Translations under genes and position numbers: made by a program
Assembly: GCF_900102185.1 (NCBI RefSeq)
Contig: NZ_LT629690.1
Coordinates: 3,162,001-3,226,000 of the forward strand
From: Terriglobus roseus
Lineage (GTDB): Bacteria; Acidobacteriota; Terriglobia; Terriglobales; Acidobacteriaceae
Direction: 5' to 3'
DNA: 64,000 nucleotides
The notes under the pieces: model-generated
Told to the model about the DNA's origin: nothing
What the model saw: only the letters and a program-made list of their open reading frames with translations
The model's database searches: none
Shown: positions 40,885 to 51,037 of the stretch, piece after piece
How positions within the stretch are numbered: the stretch's first letter is position 1
Layout of the letters: every line of letters begins with the position of its first letter

Positions 40885-41612
40885 GGCTTCTTCACCTCCG
40901 GCTTGGTCTTCACTTCTGCCGTCTCGTCACCCTTATCTTCAGACTTCTCTGCGCTCTTTTCACGAACGCGCGGCTGCAGCGGGTTATAGCCGGACACAAT
41001 CTCAAACTCCACACCGGAGATTGCAGGCAGGCCATTCACTCCGGTCACAACCGCAGCAGGCTGCGGCAATCCATTTGCGCCCATCGTCGACGCATTCCGT
41101 TGTGCGGTCTGCTGTGCTTCACCTGCCAGACGCGGTGCGATAAAGCGATGCGACTTCTCCAGGTTGCGCACCAGTTGCACCGTGTTCTCACGCTGACCCA
41201 GGACACGCATGCGGATCGTGACCTCACCCGACGACGTCAGGACCGGCTCAATGGAAGACACCTGCACGCCTTCCGGCAGCACGTCCTCCAGATCCATCAA
41301 CACCGCAGTCCACGAGAAACTCTTGCGCTGAAATAGCGTATTCAGAAACTGATTGCGACTCAGCGTGGAGGCATTCCCCGGCTGCCGGAGACGAGCCTCA
41401 TTCGTGTTGCGCTCGACCAACAGCTTCTGCTCCTGCGTCCGCAGCGCATTCAATTCTTTCTGCTGCTGCCGCGCCTTTGCCGACTGAAAATACAGCCAAA
41501 CGCCCAAAGCAAGCGCCAGTACGGCCAGCGCAGCAATGGCAATGCGAAGCTGCTTCAGCAGCCGATCCAGCTCTACATAAGGCCGGGTTGCGAGATTAAT
41601 CGAGACGCGCAC
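40881..41612 (-). CDS. pilN: PilN-like pilus assembly protein
   Basis: 243 residues. The first residues (MRVSINLATRPYVE) contain the conserved INLA motif that docks on PilM; a membrane helix follows at about 27-45, then coiled-coil and periplasmic domain, ending in a Lys/Glu-rich tail (EKSAEKSEDKGDETAEVKTK). Starts 1 bp after the pilM stop. Confidence 0.82.
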   Translation of the reverse strand: MRVSINLATRPYVELDRLLKQLRIAIAALAVLALALGVWLYFQSAKARQQQKELNALRTQEQKLLVERNTNEARLRQPGNASTLSRNQFLNTLFQRKSFSWTAVLMDLEDVLPEGVQVSSIEPVLTSSGEVTIRMRVLGQRENTVQLVRNLEKSHRFIAPRLAGEAQQTAQRNASTMGANGLPQPAAVVTGVNGLPAISGVEFEIVSGYNPLQPRVREKSAEKSEDKGDETAEVKTKPEVKKP

Positions 41613-41613
41613 G

Positions 41614-42672
41614 TTAGCCTTTCAACGCTCCTCGTAGCCCCGCCAGCAGTCCGTGTGCAACCGGCGTAGCTGACAGCAAATCTGCCGACGTCAGCACCTC
41701 TACCGCGCGCAAACCGGTCTCAGCCAACATCGCTTCCAGCGCCGCAGGCGATAGCGTTCCAGCCGTCAACACAGTCTCTGGCGCAACATTCAACGAATCT
41801 TCAAAATAAGCCGCCGCCACACTCACTGCTTGCAGCAATTCCAACTCCACACGCGACGGATCGTCGGTATTTGCCAGCACACTTGCCTGCACAATCTCTG
41901 CCACGGCCACTTCACTGGCCTCGCCACCCTGCGTCTGCATCAGTTCCGCATCAATCGCTGCATTCGCCGGCTCCTGCGCCACAATTGCCGCAGCTTCGGC
42001 CATGGCGTCTGTCTTCAACTCCAGCGTGCGGTGCAGCAGTAGTTCTCCGCGACGCATAATCGCTGTCGTCACGGCGTACTCGCTGCCATTCACCAACAGC
42101 GACGCGGTCTGCGCAGCGTCGTCAATCGCCGCCGAAACAGCCAAGGTACTGGGCAGCACTGCGCCCGGCTCAAACCCCGCCTCGCGCACCACTGACTCAT
42201 ATTCCGCCAGCACCTCGTTCGGAATCGCCACCACCAGAACCTGCAGCACCATCGAATGGCGGCTCATCACCTGCCAGCTCACCTGTGCCAGCTCTGGATT
42301 GAACGGAAGCAGCTTGGCCAGACGGAAGCGCATCACTGCCAGCGCCTCCTCTGCCTTCGAAGGCAACTCGTCGAAATCCAGCAGCAGGACGCGCACGGCA
42401 GTATCCGGCACAATCACCGTTACATCACGCCCCTTGCCCACCTGCACGGCATTCAACACTCTGCGTAACGCGGCAATCACGGCAATGCGGTCCACCACAT
42501 TACCCACCCTCAGTGAGGGCACCACAGCACCCACTGGCAGCGTGGACGAAGCCACCTGCGCCAGCATTCCGGCTGTATCCGGCGATGAAGCCGCGTACAC
42601 GCCCTCAGGGCGCACCTCTACGGCTATGCGCGGACGCACCTGCATCGTCGATTTCGGAAGGACAGAAGGCAT
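41614..42672 (-). CDS. pilM: PilM-like actin-fold ATPase
   Basis: 352 residues, cytoplasmic, of the PilM/GspL actin-like group; regions PRIAVEVRPEGVYAAS and LLDFDELPSKAEEALAVMRFRLAKLLPF match the acidobacterial PilM type. The acidic insert near residues 240-275 is less conserved. It is first in the coupled pilM-N-O-P-pseudopilin block. Confidence 0.75.
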   Translation of the reverse strand: MPSVLPKSTMQVRPRIAVEVRPEGVYAASSPDTAGMLAQVASSTLPVGAVVPSLRVGNVVDRIAVIAALRRVLNAVQVGKGRDVTVIVPDTAVRVLLLDFDELPSKAEEALAVMRFRLAKLLPFNPELAQVSWQVMSRHSMVLQVLVVAIPNEVLAEYESVVREAGFEPGAVLPSTLAVSAAIDDAAQTASLLVNGSEYAVTTAIMRRGELLLHRTLELKTDAMAEAAAIVAQEPANAAIDAELMQTQGGEASEVAVAEIVQASVLANTDDPSRVELELLQAVSVAAAYFEDSLNVAPETVLTAGTLSPAALEAMLAETGLRAVEVLTSADLLSATPVAHGLLAGLRGALKG

Positions 42673-42769
42673 ACTTCGGAGCTAATCCAGACTACATGCT
42701 TGAGACGGGATTTGCCGCCGTCCGATAGCACGGACACAACCTAAGCAGTCCCATGATGGGAGATTTCAA

Positions 42770-43702
42770 TCACTTGGGCGGCCAGGGTGCCGTCGAAGGC
42801 GGCGTGACTGTCCCGTCAATCGTCGTCGGCTCCATCAGTTCCGTCCGCGTCCCATCAGGATCAAACAGGTTCGACTGCCGCTTGCGATTCTTACCCACGT
42901 GATCATCTTCCAGCGGATGCTTGTACGTCGCCGTATAGGGCCTCGTCTTCAGCTTCGCCACCGCCTCGGGCACACTTGGCACCACCAGGCAGATGTGATG
43001 CGCACCTCCGCGCTTTGTAGGTTCAGGCGCTTCCTTGTACAGCATGAATTCCACATAATCCGTGCTGTCCGGCATCTTCAGGTTGATCCATGAAAGCACC
43101 TTGCCGTCCGACGATCCACGCCACGTCTCCGTAAACCCGAGCACCTGCGTATAAAAGCGATATTCAGGTTCAAGGTCCGTCACGATAAGTCCGGTATGCG
43201 TCATATGCGTCGAAATACGATCCGGCCCAAGATGCTTGCCGAAGTCCTGCACCGTCTTGCCCTGCGGCATGTACTGCACAAACTCCACCTGATGCCCCGC
43301 AGGATCAGTGATCTTGAACGCCACGTTGCCAATGCGTCCCTGCGTCACTTCCTTGGGCACTGCCACACCCTTCGCCGCAAGATAACGACGCATCGCTTCC
43401 GCATCATTCGTCTCAAACGAAACATCGCCAAAGCGATCGGTGCCGGCTTCCTTTTCAGGAGTCAGTTCCACAAACTGGCGATCATTGATCTTGAAGAATG
43501 TGAACGCGAGCTTGCCTTCGTTCATCCACGTATTCACCTCTTCAAGCCCAAGCCAGTCGCGATAAAACGCCCGCGAAGCCTCGATGTCATGCGAGGCATA
43601 CGCCACATGCGCAATGCCCATGATCTTTGGCCGTTGCTGCGCCTGCGCAACTACAACTCCAACCGTTAGAAGAGAAACAAGAATTCGCAACCCAAGCCGC
43701 AT
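42770..43702 (-). CDS. Exported VOC-superfamily protein (two glyoxalase-like modules)
   Basis: 310 residues from the ATG at 43702, which gives a Sec signal (MRLGLRILVSLLTVGVVVAQAQ). Two VOC modules follow: IMGIAHVAYASHDIEASRAFYRDWLGLEE to VEFVQYMPQG, and THTGLIVTDLEPEYRFYTQVLGFTE to the C-terminal FDPDGTRTELME. Histidine/glutamate metal ligands are plausible in both (H near start, E at the end). Enzymes of this fold include lyases, isomerases and dioxygenases; the reaction is unknown. It interrupts the pilus cluster between the ATPase and pilM. Confidence 0.8.
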   Translation of the reverse strand: MRLGLRILVSLLTVGVVVAQAQQRPKIMGIAHVAYASHDIEASRAFYRDWLGLEEVNTWMNEGKLAFTFFKINDRQFVELTPEKEAGTDRFGDVSFETNDAEAMRRYLAAKGVAVPKEVTQGRIGNVAFKITDPAGHQVEFVQYMPQGKTVQDFGKHLGPDRISTHMTHTGLIVTDLEPEYRFYTQVLGFTETWRGSSDGKVLSWINLKMPDSTDYVEFMLYKEAPEPTKRGGAHHICLVVPSVPEAVAKLKTRPYTATYKHPLEDDHVGKNRKRQSNLFDPDGTRTELMEPTTIDGTVTPPSTAPWPPK

Positions 43703-43784
43703 CGTTCGCCCTCGTACGCTGCGCAGAAACATCACGCAGCGAAGCGGCACCAGCATAGTACGAATTGGTCAAACGATGCGCGGC

Positions 43785-45416
43785 CTAGCGGCCGCTTTCG
43801 ATGAACGTCACCTTATTGATCTCATGCAGCGTGGTCACACCGGCGCGCACGCGTTCCAGTGCGGAATCGCGCAGGAAGTGCATGCCCTTCGCCGCAGCCT
43901 TGCGACGAATCTCGCTACCGGGCTTCTTCTCCAGCAGCATCTCGCGCACTTCATCGTCCAGTTCCAGCAACTCATGAATCGCCGAACGTCCGCGATATCC
44001 CGTGCCGCCGCACTCAATGCAACCGGAGCCTTCGCGGAACTGAAACCCGCGCCACTCCTCAGGATTCAGACCGTTCTCCAATAGCTCTTCGTCGCTGTAC
44101 GTGCGATGCGTCGCGCAAAAATCGCAAATCTGTCGCACCAGTCGCTGCGCCAAGATACAGTTCAGTGCCGAGACAAAGTTGTAAGGCTCAACGCCCATGT
44201 TCAGGAATCGACCCAGCACGTCGACAACGTTGTTCGCGTGAACCGTCGTGAACACAAGATGGCCCGTCAGAGCAGAGTTGATAGCGATCTGCGCGGTCTC
44301 AGCATCACGAATCTCACCCACCAGAATCTTGTCCGGGTCATGACGCAGAATCGAACGCAGACCACGCGCAAACGTCAGGCCCTTCTTCTCATTCACCGGA
44401 ATCTGCGTGATACCGCGAATTTGGTATTCGACAGGATCTTCAATCGTGATGATCTTGTCTTCTTCACTCTTGATCTCGTTCAACGCAGCGTACAACGTTG
44501 TCGTCTTACCAGAACCCGTCGGCCCAGTGACGAGCACCATGCCGTAAGGCTCTTTGATGTAACGACGGAAACGCTCCAGATCATGCGCGCCAAAGCCGAC
44601 AACATCCAGCGAGAGCTTCTTGAACTTCTCGCTCATCGACTCTTTATCCAGCACACGCAGCACAGCATTTTCGCCATGCACCGTGGGCATAATCGAAACA
44701 CGGAAATCGATCAGGCGTCCCTTGTAACGCACACGGAAACGACCGTCCTGCGGCACACGGCGCTCTGCGATATCGAGCTCGCTCATAACCTTGATACGCG
44801 AAAGAATCGTCTGATGATGTTCACGCGCAATGGGCGCCATCGCTTGCTGCAACACGCCGTCAATGCGGTACTTCACCAGCAGTGAATCGTCGTATGTTTC
44901 AAGATGGATATCCGATGCACGCCGTTCCAGCGCGGAGAAGATCGTCGTATCCACCAGTCGAATGATCGGTGAGATATCGTCTTCACTAGTCAGTCGTTCA
45001 ATGGAAATGTTCTCGTCTGGATTATCTTCCGCAGACAGAACGTCAAACGTAAGGCCTTCCGTAGCCTCTTCCAGAACGCGCTGCGACTGCTCCGTCTTCT
45101 TCAGCAGATCGGTAATCTGCGACAGCGTAGCGACGCGCGTCAGCAACCGCTGACCAAGCAGTCCAGAAATCTCATCCAGCACCATCAGGCGCGAAGGATC
45201 ACTGACAGCGATAACGAGTCGATCCTGCAACTGTTCCAGTGGAATGAAGTTGTAGCGGAACATCAGTTCCACCGGTACCGACTTCACCAGTTCATGCTGA
45301 ATCTTGAAGTCGCGCAGATCAACGAACTCGCAGTGATAGCGCCGCGCCATCAACTGCGCGCGCTCTGTCTCGTTCAGTTCCGGATTCGCAATGGGGATTG
45401 CTAGAGGCGATGCCAT
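43785..45416 (-). CDS. GspE/PilB-type secretion or pilus ATPase
   Basis: 543 residues. N-terminal T2SSE_N-like domain, then the AAA-type core with Walker A GPTGSGKTTTLYAAL (near residue 295), an Asp box TIEDPVEY, Walker B and His box (TTVHANN), and a CxxC zinc module (CDFCATH and CIECGGTGYRG). Drives pilus or pseudopilus assembly in the cytoplasm. The F-type membrane partner is encoded 50 bp upstream. Confidence 0.93.
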   Translation of the reverse strand: MASPLAIPIANPELNETERAQLMARRYHCEFVDLRDFKIQHELVKSVPVELMFRYNFIPLEQLQDRLVIAVSDPSRLMVLDEISGLLGQRLLTRVATLSQITDLLKKTEQSQRVLEEATEGLTFDVLSAEDNPDENISIERLTSEDDISPIIRLVDTTIFSALERRASDIHLETYDDSLLVKYRIDGVLQQAMAPIAREHHQTILSRIKVMSELDIAERRVPQDGRFRVRYKGRLIDFRVSIMPTVHGENAVLRVLDKESMSEKFKKLSLDVVGFGAHDLERFRRYIKEPYGMVLVTGPTGSGKTTTLYAALNEIKSEEDKIITIEDPVEYQIRGITQIPVNEKKGLTFARGLRSILRHDPDKILVGEIRDAETAQIAINSALTGHLVFTTVHANNVVDVLGRFLNMGVEPYNFVSALNCILAQRLVRQICDFCATHRTYSDEELLENGLNPEEWRGFQFREGSGCIECGGTGYRGRSAIHELLELDDEVREMLLEKKPGSEIRRKAAAKGMHFLRDSALERVRAGVTTLHEINKVTFIESGR

Positions 45417-45466
45417 AAGTTCGTTTGAACTCCTAAATCTTTAGGTGAATATCACTGCGGGGCAGA

Positions 45467-46684
45467 TCATTGCCCAGTTGGGCTGCCGTTAATTCCACCC
45501 GCGCCCAGCTGCAGGATTGGCAGGTAAAGCGACAACAGGATGCCTGCGACCACCACGCCCATCACGATCATCAACAGCGGTTCAATCAAACTCAGCAGGG
45601 CCGCCATCGATGTGTCCACGTCTTCCTCGAAGAATCCGCCCACGGAGTTCAGCATCGCCGGCAGAGCACCCGTTGATTCGCCCACTTCAATCATCTCAAT
45701 CGCAAGCTCTGGAAACACATTGGTTGATTCCAACGACCGGCTCAGGCCCTGGCCTTCACGCACCTGCGTGACAGAAGCAAACACCGCATTCGAAACCTGC
45801 CGCGACGAGATGGATCGGGCTGCAGTTTCAAGCGAGGGCACCAGCGGCAGACCGCCAGTCAGCAACGTGGACAGCGTGCGGGCAAACAGCCCTACCTGGT
45901 ACTTCAACCAGATGTTGCCCATAACAGGCAGCATCAACCGGAAGCGGTCCACAGCGTTCGCGCCCGAATCCGTCTTCGTCCAGCGATAACCGGCGTACCC
46001 GGCGATAAGCAGCACCGGCAACACGTATAGTCCATACGCTTGCGCACCATTTCCCAGAGCCAGCAGCATCATGGTGATCTTTGGCAGTGGCGCATTCAAC
46101 TGCTCATACAGCTGCGCAAAGCGCGGCACAACAAACGTGATCAGAAATACAAACACGCCCAGCACCATCGCAATCAGCAGCGACGGATACACCAGCGCAC
46201 TCTTCAACTTCTTGGTCACCGTCAGCGACACGCGCTGAAAGTCCACATACCGCTGCAGCACTTCGGCAAGGTTGCCGGAACGTTCACCGGCAAGCAGTGT
46301 GGTCGTAAAGATCAGCGGAAACCCACCCTGCGCATCGAACGCACCGGAAAGCGACTCGCCCGTCTTGATGCGCGCAGCAACATCCACCAACTGCGCCTTG
46401 AAATTCTCATCGCGCTGCCGACGCGCCAACAGTTCCAGCGATCCCGGAATGGGCAAGCCCGCTTTGATCAGCGTCACAAACTGCTGGTTGAACACCAGAA
46501 ACGGTTGCAGCTTCACCTTTTTCTGTGTCGATCCACCGGCAAGGACATTCTTCGGCTTTACGGAATAGACAAGATAACCGGCCTGCAAAAAGCGGGCACG
46601 CAACTCTTCCGCGCTGGCGGCAGGATGCGTCTGCTCCTGTACGCGACCGCGTTCGTCGGCGAGTTTAACTACAAATTCCGTCAT
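45467..46684 (-). CDS. Type II secretion F / PilC-type membrane protein
   Basis: 405 residues with two GspF repeat domains (QQFVTLIKAGLPIPGSLELLARRQ; LLTGGLPLVPSLETAARSISSRQVSNAV) and three membrane helices. The N-terminal cytoplasmic 60 residues contain FVVKLADERGRVQEQTHPAASAEE. Platform protein that the ATPase turns. First gene of the cluster on the minus strand. Confidence 0.93.
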   Translation of the reverse strand: MTEFVVKLADERGRVQEQTHPAASAEELRARFLQAGYLVYSVKPKNVLAGGSTQKKVKLQPFLVFNQQFVTLIKAGLPIPGSLELLARRQRDENFKAQLVDVAARIKTGESLSGAFDAQGGFPLIFTTTLLAGERSGNLAEVLQRYVDFQRVSLTVTKKLKSALVYPSLLIAMVLGVFVFLITFVVPRFAQLYEQLNAPLPKITMMLLALGNGAQAYGLYVLPVLLIAGYAGYRWTKTDSGANAVDRFRLMLPVMGNIWLKYQVGLFARTLSTLLTGGLPLVPSLETAARSISSRQVSNAVFASVTQVREGQGLSRSLESTNVFPELAIEMIEVGESTGALPAMLNSVGGFFEEDVDTSMAALLSLIEPLLMIVMGVVVAGILLSLYLPILQLGAGGINGSPTGQ

Positions 46685-46761
46685 CAGATGGTCTGCACAA
46701 TTTTAGACGGCTACTGCGACCAAACGTGGATGGCGCACAATTTCTTCAACATAGCCAACAG

Positions 46762-46787
46762 AAAGGCCCGCTTACGCGGGCCTTTTT
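46762..46787. terminator. Terminator between Fe-S carrier and pilus cluster
   Basis: AAAGGCCCGC / GCGGGCCTTT stem (46762-46785) with a 4-base loop and T-runs on both sides. It lies 43 bp after the stop of the Fe-S carrier gene at 46830, upstream of the GspF gene. Confidence 0.85.
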
Positions 46788-46829
46788 GGAACTGGTGCTG
46801 CAGGTTCGCAGCATAACTTTTCAGCGGAT

Positions 46830-47210
46830 TTAAACCGAGAACGATGATCCGCAACCGCAGGTGCTCTTCACCTGGGGGTTCTCGAACTTAAAGCCAGCAG
46901 CCTCAAGCGTCTCCACGTAATCCACGGTGCAGCCGTTCAGGTACATGGCGCTGGTCGCGTCCACGAAAACCTTCAGGTCTTCAAAACGGACAACCTTGTC
47001 CATCATGCCCTGCTGGTTCTCAAAGCTCATGGAGTACTGGAAGCCGGAGCATCCGCCACCGACCACACCAATGCGCAGACCAGCCGGAAGCGGATCCTGG
47101 GTGGCCATAATCTCCTTCACCTTGGCGATGGCAGAGGGCGTCAGCGCAACGGGCTGGGTCGTCGGGGCCGGGCCGGTGACTACTTCGGGTGTGGGAGCGG
47201 CAGTTGCCAT
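46830..47210 (-). CDS. A-type iron-sulfur cluster carrier (ErpA/IscA family)
   Basis: 126 residues from the ATG at 47210, preceded by a GAAGGAGA Shine-Dalgarno. The HesB-like domain has the three cysteines: GGGCSG, then STCGCGSS at the C-terminus. A Thr/Pro-rich leader of about 20 residues precedes the fold. Transfers [Fe-S] clusters to apo-proteins. No isc/suf gene is adjacent, so it is a stand-alone carrier. Confidence 0.9.
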   Translation of the reverse strand: MATAAPTPEVVTGPAPTTQPVALTPSAIAKVKEIMATQDPLPAGLRIGVVGGGCSGFQYSMSFENQQGMMDKVVRFEDLKVFVDATSAMYLNGCTVDYVETLEAAGFKFENPQVKSTCGCGSSFSV

Positions 47211-47350
47211 GGTGGTTGTCTCCTTCAAAACTTCAATCTCTAGTGTAAGCCCCCGGCAATCTCCGATCAAGCCGGTCGCTGTTCACTTCTATCTAGATGC
47301 TTCAGAACGCTTCAAGTTGCGGTCCTGTTCAAACCAAATCCAAAAAGGAG

Positions 47351-47373
47351 GGCCGCAGCGTAATGCTACGGCC
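47351..47373 (-). terminator. Terminator of second receptor gene
   Basis: GGCCGCAGC / GCTACGGCC stem with one mismatch (47351-47373); the minus strand continues CTCCTTTTT. It lies 29 bp after the stop at 47402. Confidence 0.75.
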
Positions 47374-47401
47374 CCGAGGCAGTTACACCCTGTTTCGGCC
47401 G

Positions 47402-50400
47402 CTAGAAGGAAATTCTGCCGCCAAGCGAGATGAGGCGCGGGAAGTTGATGGCCGACGTGTTCACCGAGCCAAAGGATGCGTTCCCGTACTTCAGACCGTT
47501 CGTGTTCAGTGCAAACAGCGGGGTGTTTGTCAGGTTGAGAGCTTCCGCCTGGAAGCGGAAGTGTACCCGCTCCGTCTGAAAGTCTTTGAACACAGACATA
47601 TCCACGTTGCGAGAGCCCGGTGCACGGCATGCGCTGCTGGTACGGGACAGGTTGCCGAACTGGCCGTTACCTGGCTGCGTGGTGGCGAATGCCGCAGGGT
47701 TAAAGAACGTTGTCAGGCGCGATTGCGTTGATCCGGACGTGCACAGCGGAACCCCGTACAGAACATTCGGACGCTGTGTTGCCGTTCCCAGGATGGAAGA
47801 GTTGAGGTTCGTGTTGTTCTGGATCGGCACCGGACCACCCGATTGACCGACGAAGGTTGCGTTCGCACTCCATCCGCCTACGATCAGGTCGAGCCAGCGA
47901 TTGTTGTTCAGGAACGCACGTCCCTTGCCGAAGGGCAGTTCGCCCGTGCCGCCGAAGGTAAAGCGGTGCGGGATGTCGTTGATGGCCAGCGAGTACTCGC
48001 CGCCAGGGCCGTTGATGTTGTAGAAGTTCTGCGGTCCGTTAGCACCCACGTTCAGGTTGCTGCCCTGTGCGAACACGCTGTCCATGTTCTTTGACCACGT
48101 GTATCCAGCCGTAAGCGAGAAGCCGTGAGAGAACCGCTTGCGAGTATTCATGATCAGCGACTCATAGTTGGACTTCGAGACGCTGGGCTGAATGTTCACT
48201 GCGCTGAACTGCGCGAATGGACGGCAGAGCTGATTGTTAGCAATCTTTGCTGCCGCAATCACACCCGTGCCACCCTTACCGGAATAAGGATTGGTGCTGC
48301 TATCCGTGAGGAATGTGCTGCTGCCCGTGTTGGCTGGGCATGCACCCTGTCCGTATGGAATTGCACCCGGATTGATCTGATCAATGTTGTAGGTGCCACC
48401 ATTGCTGGGCAACAGATTGCGACCATGCGATGCAACGTAGCCCAGTTCTCCGGACATACCGAACGCAAACTCACGCTGCACATCCAGTGACCATTGCTGG
48501 ATCAACGGCATGCGGCGATCCTGATCAATCGTCGTAAGGCTGGTACCGATGCCTTGAGAGAGACCAAGGCTGTTACCAGAAGGCTGCGTCAAACCGCCCG
48601 GAAACGGATTGCTCAGGGAGTTGGCAGGTGTACGATTGCTATCGTTCGATGCAACATAGGTTGACGTTGCAGCGTAGCCAGGAGCAAGGCTGGCGCTGGT
48701 CGAGTAGAAGAGCGGCGCGTAGAAGACACCGAAGCCACCGCGTACCACGGTCTTCTCATCCAGCGCATAGGCTGCACCAATACGAGGTGAGAGATTGATG
48801 GAGTGATTGCTGCAGCAGTGATCGCTGTATCCGGCTTGTCCGGCGTATTCAATCGCACCCTTCGTCGTAACTCCTGCGGTCGTCTGCAGTGGGCTGGTAA
48901 TGTTGCGATCGAAGCCAACGGCATAGTGATTGCTGCGTTCGCGAATGCCAGGCTCCAGCTCATAGCGCATACCCGCATTGATGGTGAGCTTGTTCGTTAA
49001 GCGGATATCGTCCTGGAAATACACGGCGTTGTATTTCACGTTGAGCGCAAGCGGTGTTACCACCTGCACCGAACCACTTGTGGGATAACCAAGCAACAGG
49101 TCCGCAACGTCTGCACCACCGGAGCGTGTGCCCGCCAATGGATTTTGCGAGGTAAATGTGTTCTGGAAGGTATAGCTTCCGTTTCCGGTACTTACATTGG
49201 TGAAGTCCACGGAAATAGTACGGAAGTTATAACCAGCTTTGATGGAGTGACGTCCCAAGCTCTTTGCAACAGCCACTACGATGTTGCGTGAGTAAAACAC
49301 TGCAGGCCCGGAGTTATTCGTTCCAAAGGATGCTGCAGACTGCATCGTGATGGCAGGGAATGCCTTCTTCTGCAGGCTGTTCGCATAGCTGGATGGGAAT
49401 CCTAGCTGCGTCTGGTCATAGTTAGAAGTCAGATCAAGCGTGTTATTCGGGAAGCGATTCTGTCCATACGACACAGTCAAAATCGTCGTGGGATTCAGCG
49501 TAATCACGTTGTTCTGATTGAACGCATCCACCTTACGATAGAGCAGGTATGCAGTGGTACCGCCTGCAAACGATCCCAGCGGGTTACCGCCTGGCTCCTT
49601 CGATCCATAGTGAAGATAGGACGCATTGGCCAACCACCACTTAGTCACCTGGTGATCAACCTTTGCAATAAATTCATCTGCGCGATCTCCGAGAAGATCG
49701 GTCGGCTGAAAGTTTGTTGCACCGAAAGCAACCGACGGATTACAACCCGCAGCGCATGTGGGCAATCCTGTCAGAATGTTCTTACCCACGTTGTTGATAC
49801 GGTTCGCAGGAATAACATTCCCTGCGAAGGCAGTACGGATACCGGTAGTAGGATCCGTCGTCAGCGGATCATAGATACAAAGGCCGCTGGTACAAACACC
49901 GTTGGAGACAGTACCGCGTGCAGAGAAATCACCGGCCTTTTCCGCGGCAGTTGGAAGATAGTAGTTAGCGCCGAGAGGTGAACGCTGACGATAACCTTCT
50001 TCCGTGACCCAGAAGAATGTCTTGTCTTTCCAGATAGGACCGCCGAGCGAACCTTCGTAGCTGTACTGGGCAATGTTAGGCCGCGCCGCGCCTGTACGAT
50101 TGTTGATCCATGTATTCGCTGACCAGTTCGTCTGTCGCGTGGATCCATACAGGTTGCCATGCAATGTGTTGGTGCCGGATTTCAGAAGAGTATTGAATAC
50201 GCCGCCACCAGTGCGTCCTGCTTCAGCGTCGTATGTGTTTGTCTGCGTCTTCATTTCCTGCACAGATTCCACAGACGGAATGATCACCGCACGATTCGAG
50301 AAATCAGTTACCGGAACACCGTCGATCAGGTAGTTGTTCATGTTGACCGGTCCACCGGCGATCGAAATCGCGGATGATCCTGACTGATCCTGAAAACGAT

Positions 50401-50929
50401 TGAAGCGTGGATCGCCGACTGCGGTCACATTGTTGTTGAGCTTGGTAAGAAGAAATGGATTACGACCTAGGTTCGGCAGATCAACCAACTTCTGCGTATC
50501 AAATACCTGGCCGTTCTGCGCGGTTGCCGTATCAATGGTCGGCGCCGCACTGGTGACTTCAACCACTACACCAGAGCTGCCCACTGTGAGCGGAACATCC
50601 AGGGCTAAGGTCTGCTGTGTGGCAACCACCACGCCTTTCTGCGTGTAGGTTGTAAAGCCGTTTGCGGAAACAGAGAGATCAAATGTTCCAGGATCTACCG
50701 CGTTAAAAACATATTCGCCCGCGCCCGTCGTCACAGTCTTACGTGTGATCTTGGTTCCGGTGTCTGTCAGCGTAATTTCAGCATTTGGAATTGCTGCTCC
50801 GCTGGGATCTTTCACCAGGCCTTTCAATGTGCCGTAGTACGACTGTGCGTGTCCTGGTACGGCCGCAGCCAACAGCACTACGGGGGTAAGCGCGAATGAT
50901 CGGGAGAAACGACTATATCTGGACAACAT
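47402..50929 (-). CDS. TonB-dependent receptor with carboxypeptidase-regulatory domain (Oar-like), second copy
   Basis: 1175 residues from the ATG at 50929, preceded by a near-perfect AGGAGGT Shine-Dalgarno. Signal peptide MLSRYSRFSRSFALTPVVLLAAAVPGHAQ (in part), carboxypeptidase-regulatory domain (KGLVKDPSGAAIPNAEITLTDTG), plug (VDLPNLGRNPFLLTKL, GSSAISIAGG), long beta-barrel and terminal SLGGRISF. The barrel region is much diverged from the first receptor, so they probably import different substrates. No associated TonB or hydrolase. Confidence 0.9.
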   Translation of the reverse strand: MLSRYSRFSRSFALTPVVLLAAAVPGHAQSYYGTLKGLVKDPSGAAIPNAEITLTDTGTKITRKTVTTGAGEYVFNAVDPGTFDLSVSANGFTTYTQKGVVVATQQTLALDVPLTVGSSGVVVEVTSAAPTIDTATAQNGQVFDTQKLVDLPNLGRNPFLLTKLNNNVTAVGDPRFNRFQDQSGSSAISIAGGPVNMNNYLIDGVPVTDFSNRAVIIPSVESVQEMKTQTNTYDAEAGRTGGGVFNTLLKSGTNTLHGNLYGSTRQTNWSANTWINNRTGAARPNIAQYSYEGSLGGPIWKDKTFFWVTEEGYRQRSPLGANYYLPTAAEKAGDFSARGTVSNGVCTSGLCIYDPLTTDPTTGIRTAFAGNVIPANRINNVGKNILTGLPTCAAGCNPSVAFGATNFQPTDLLGDRADEFIAKVDHQVTKWWLANASYLHYGSKEPGGNPLGSFAGGTTAYLLYRKVDAFNQNNVITLNPTTILTVSYGQNRFPNNTLDLTSNYDQTQLGFPSSYANSLQKKAFPAITMQSAASFGTNNSGPAVFYSRNIVVAVAKSLGRHSIKAGYNFRTISVDFTNVSTGNGSYTFQNTFTSQNPLAGTRSGGADVADLLLGYPTSGSVQVVTPLALNVKYNAVYFQDDIRLTNKLTINAGMRYELEPGIRERSNHYAVGFDRNITSPLQTTAGVTTKGAIEYAGQAGYSDHCCSNHSINLSPRIGAAYALDEKTVVRGGFGVFYAPLFYSTSASLAPGYAATSTYVASNDSNRTPANSLSNPFPGGLTQPSGNSLGLSQGIGTSLTTIDQDRRMPLIQQWSLDVQREFAFGMSGELGYVASHGRNLLPSNGGTYNIDQINPGAIPYGQGACPANTGSSTFLTDSSTNPYSGKGGTGVIAAAKIANNQLCRPFAQFSAVNIQPSVSKSNYESLIMNTRKRFSHGFSLTAGYTWSKNMDSVFAQGSNLNVGANGPQNFYNINGPGGEYSLAINDIPHRFTFGGTGELPFGKGRAFLNNNRWLDLIVGGWSANATFVGQSGGPVPIQNNTNLNSSILGTATQRPNVLYGVPLCTSGSTQSRLTTFFNPAAFATTQPGNGQFGNLSRTSSACRAPGSRNVDMSVFKDFQTERVHFRFQAEALNLTNTPLFALNTNGLKYGNASFGSVNTSAINFPRLISLGGRISF

Positions 50930-51022
50930 AAGACCTCCTACAAAGGTGCGGCAATTGGGTACAGATGTTCGTTGCCCGCGGCGCTCGGTATCGCCGGGAC
51001 AGATCTGGAGTTGCAACGATGC

Positions 51023-51037
51023 GTTCGCGGCGCGAAC
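51023..51037. promoter_or_regulatory. 15-bp palindrome in the receptor leader
   Basis: GTTCGCG-G-CGCGAAC, perfect 7-bp arms, about 95 bp upstream of the start codon of the second receptor gene. It could be an operator or an RNA hairpin. Confidence 0.4.
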
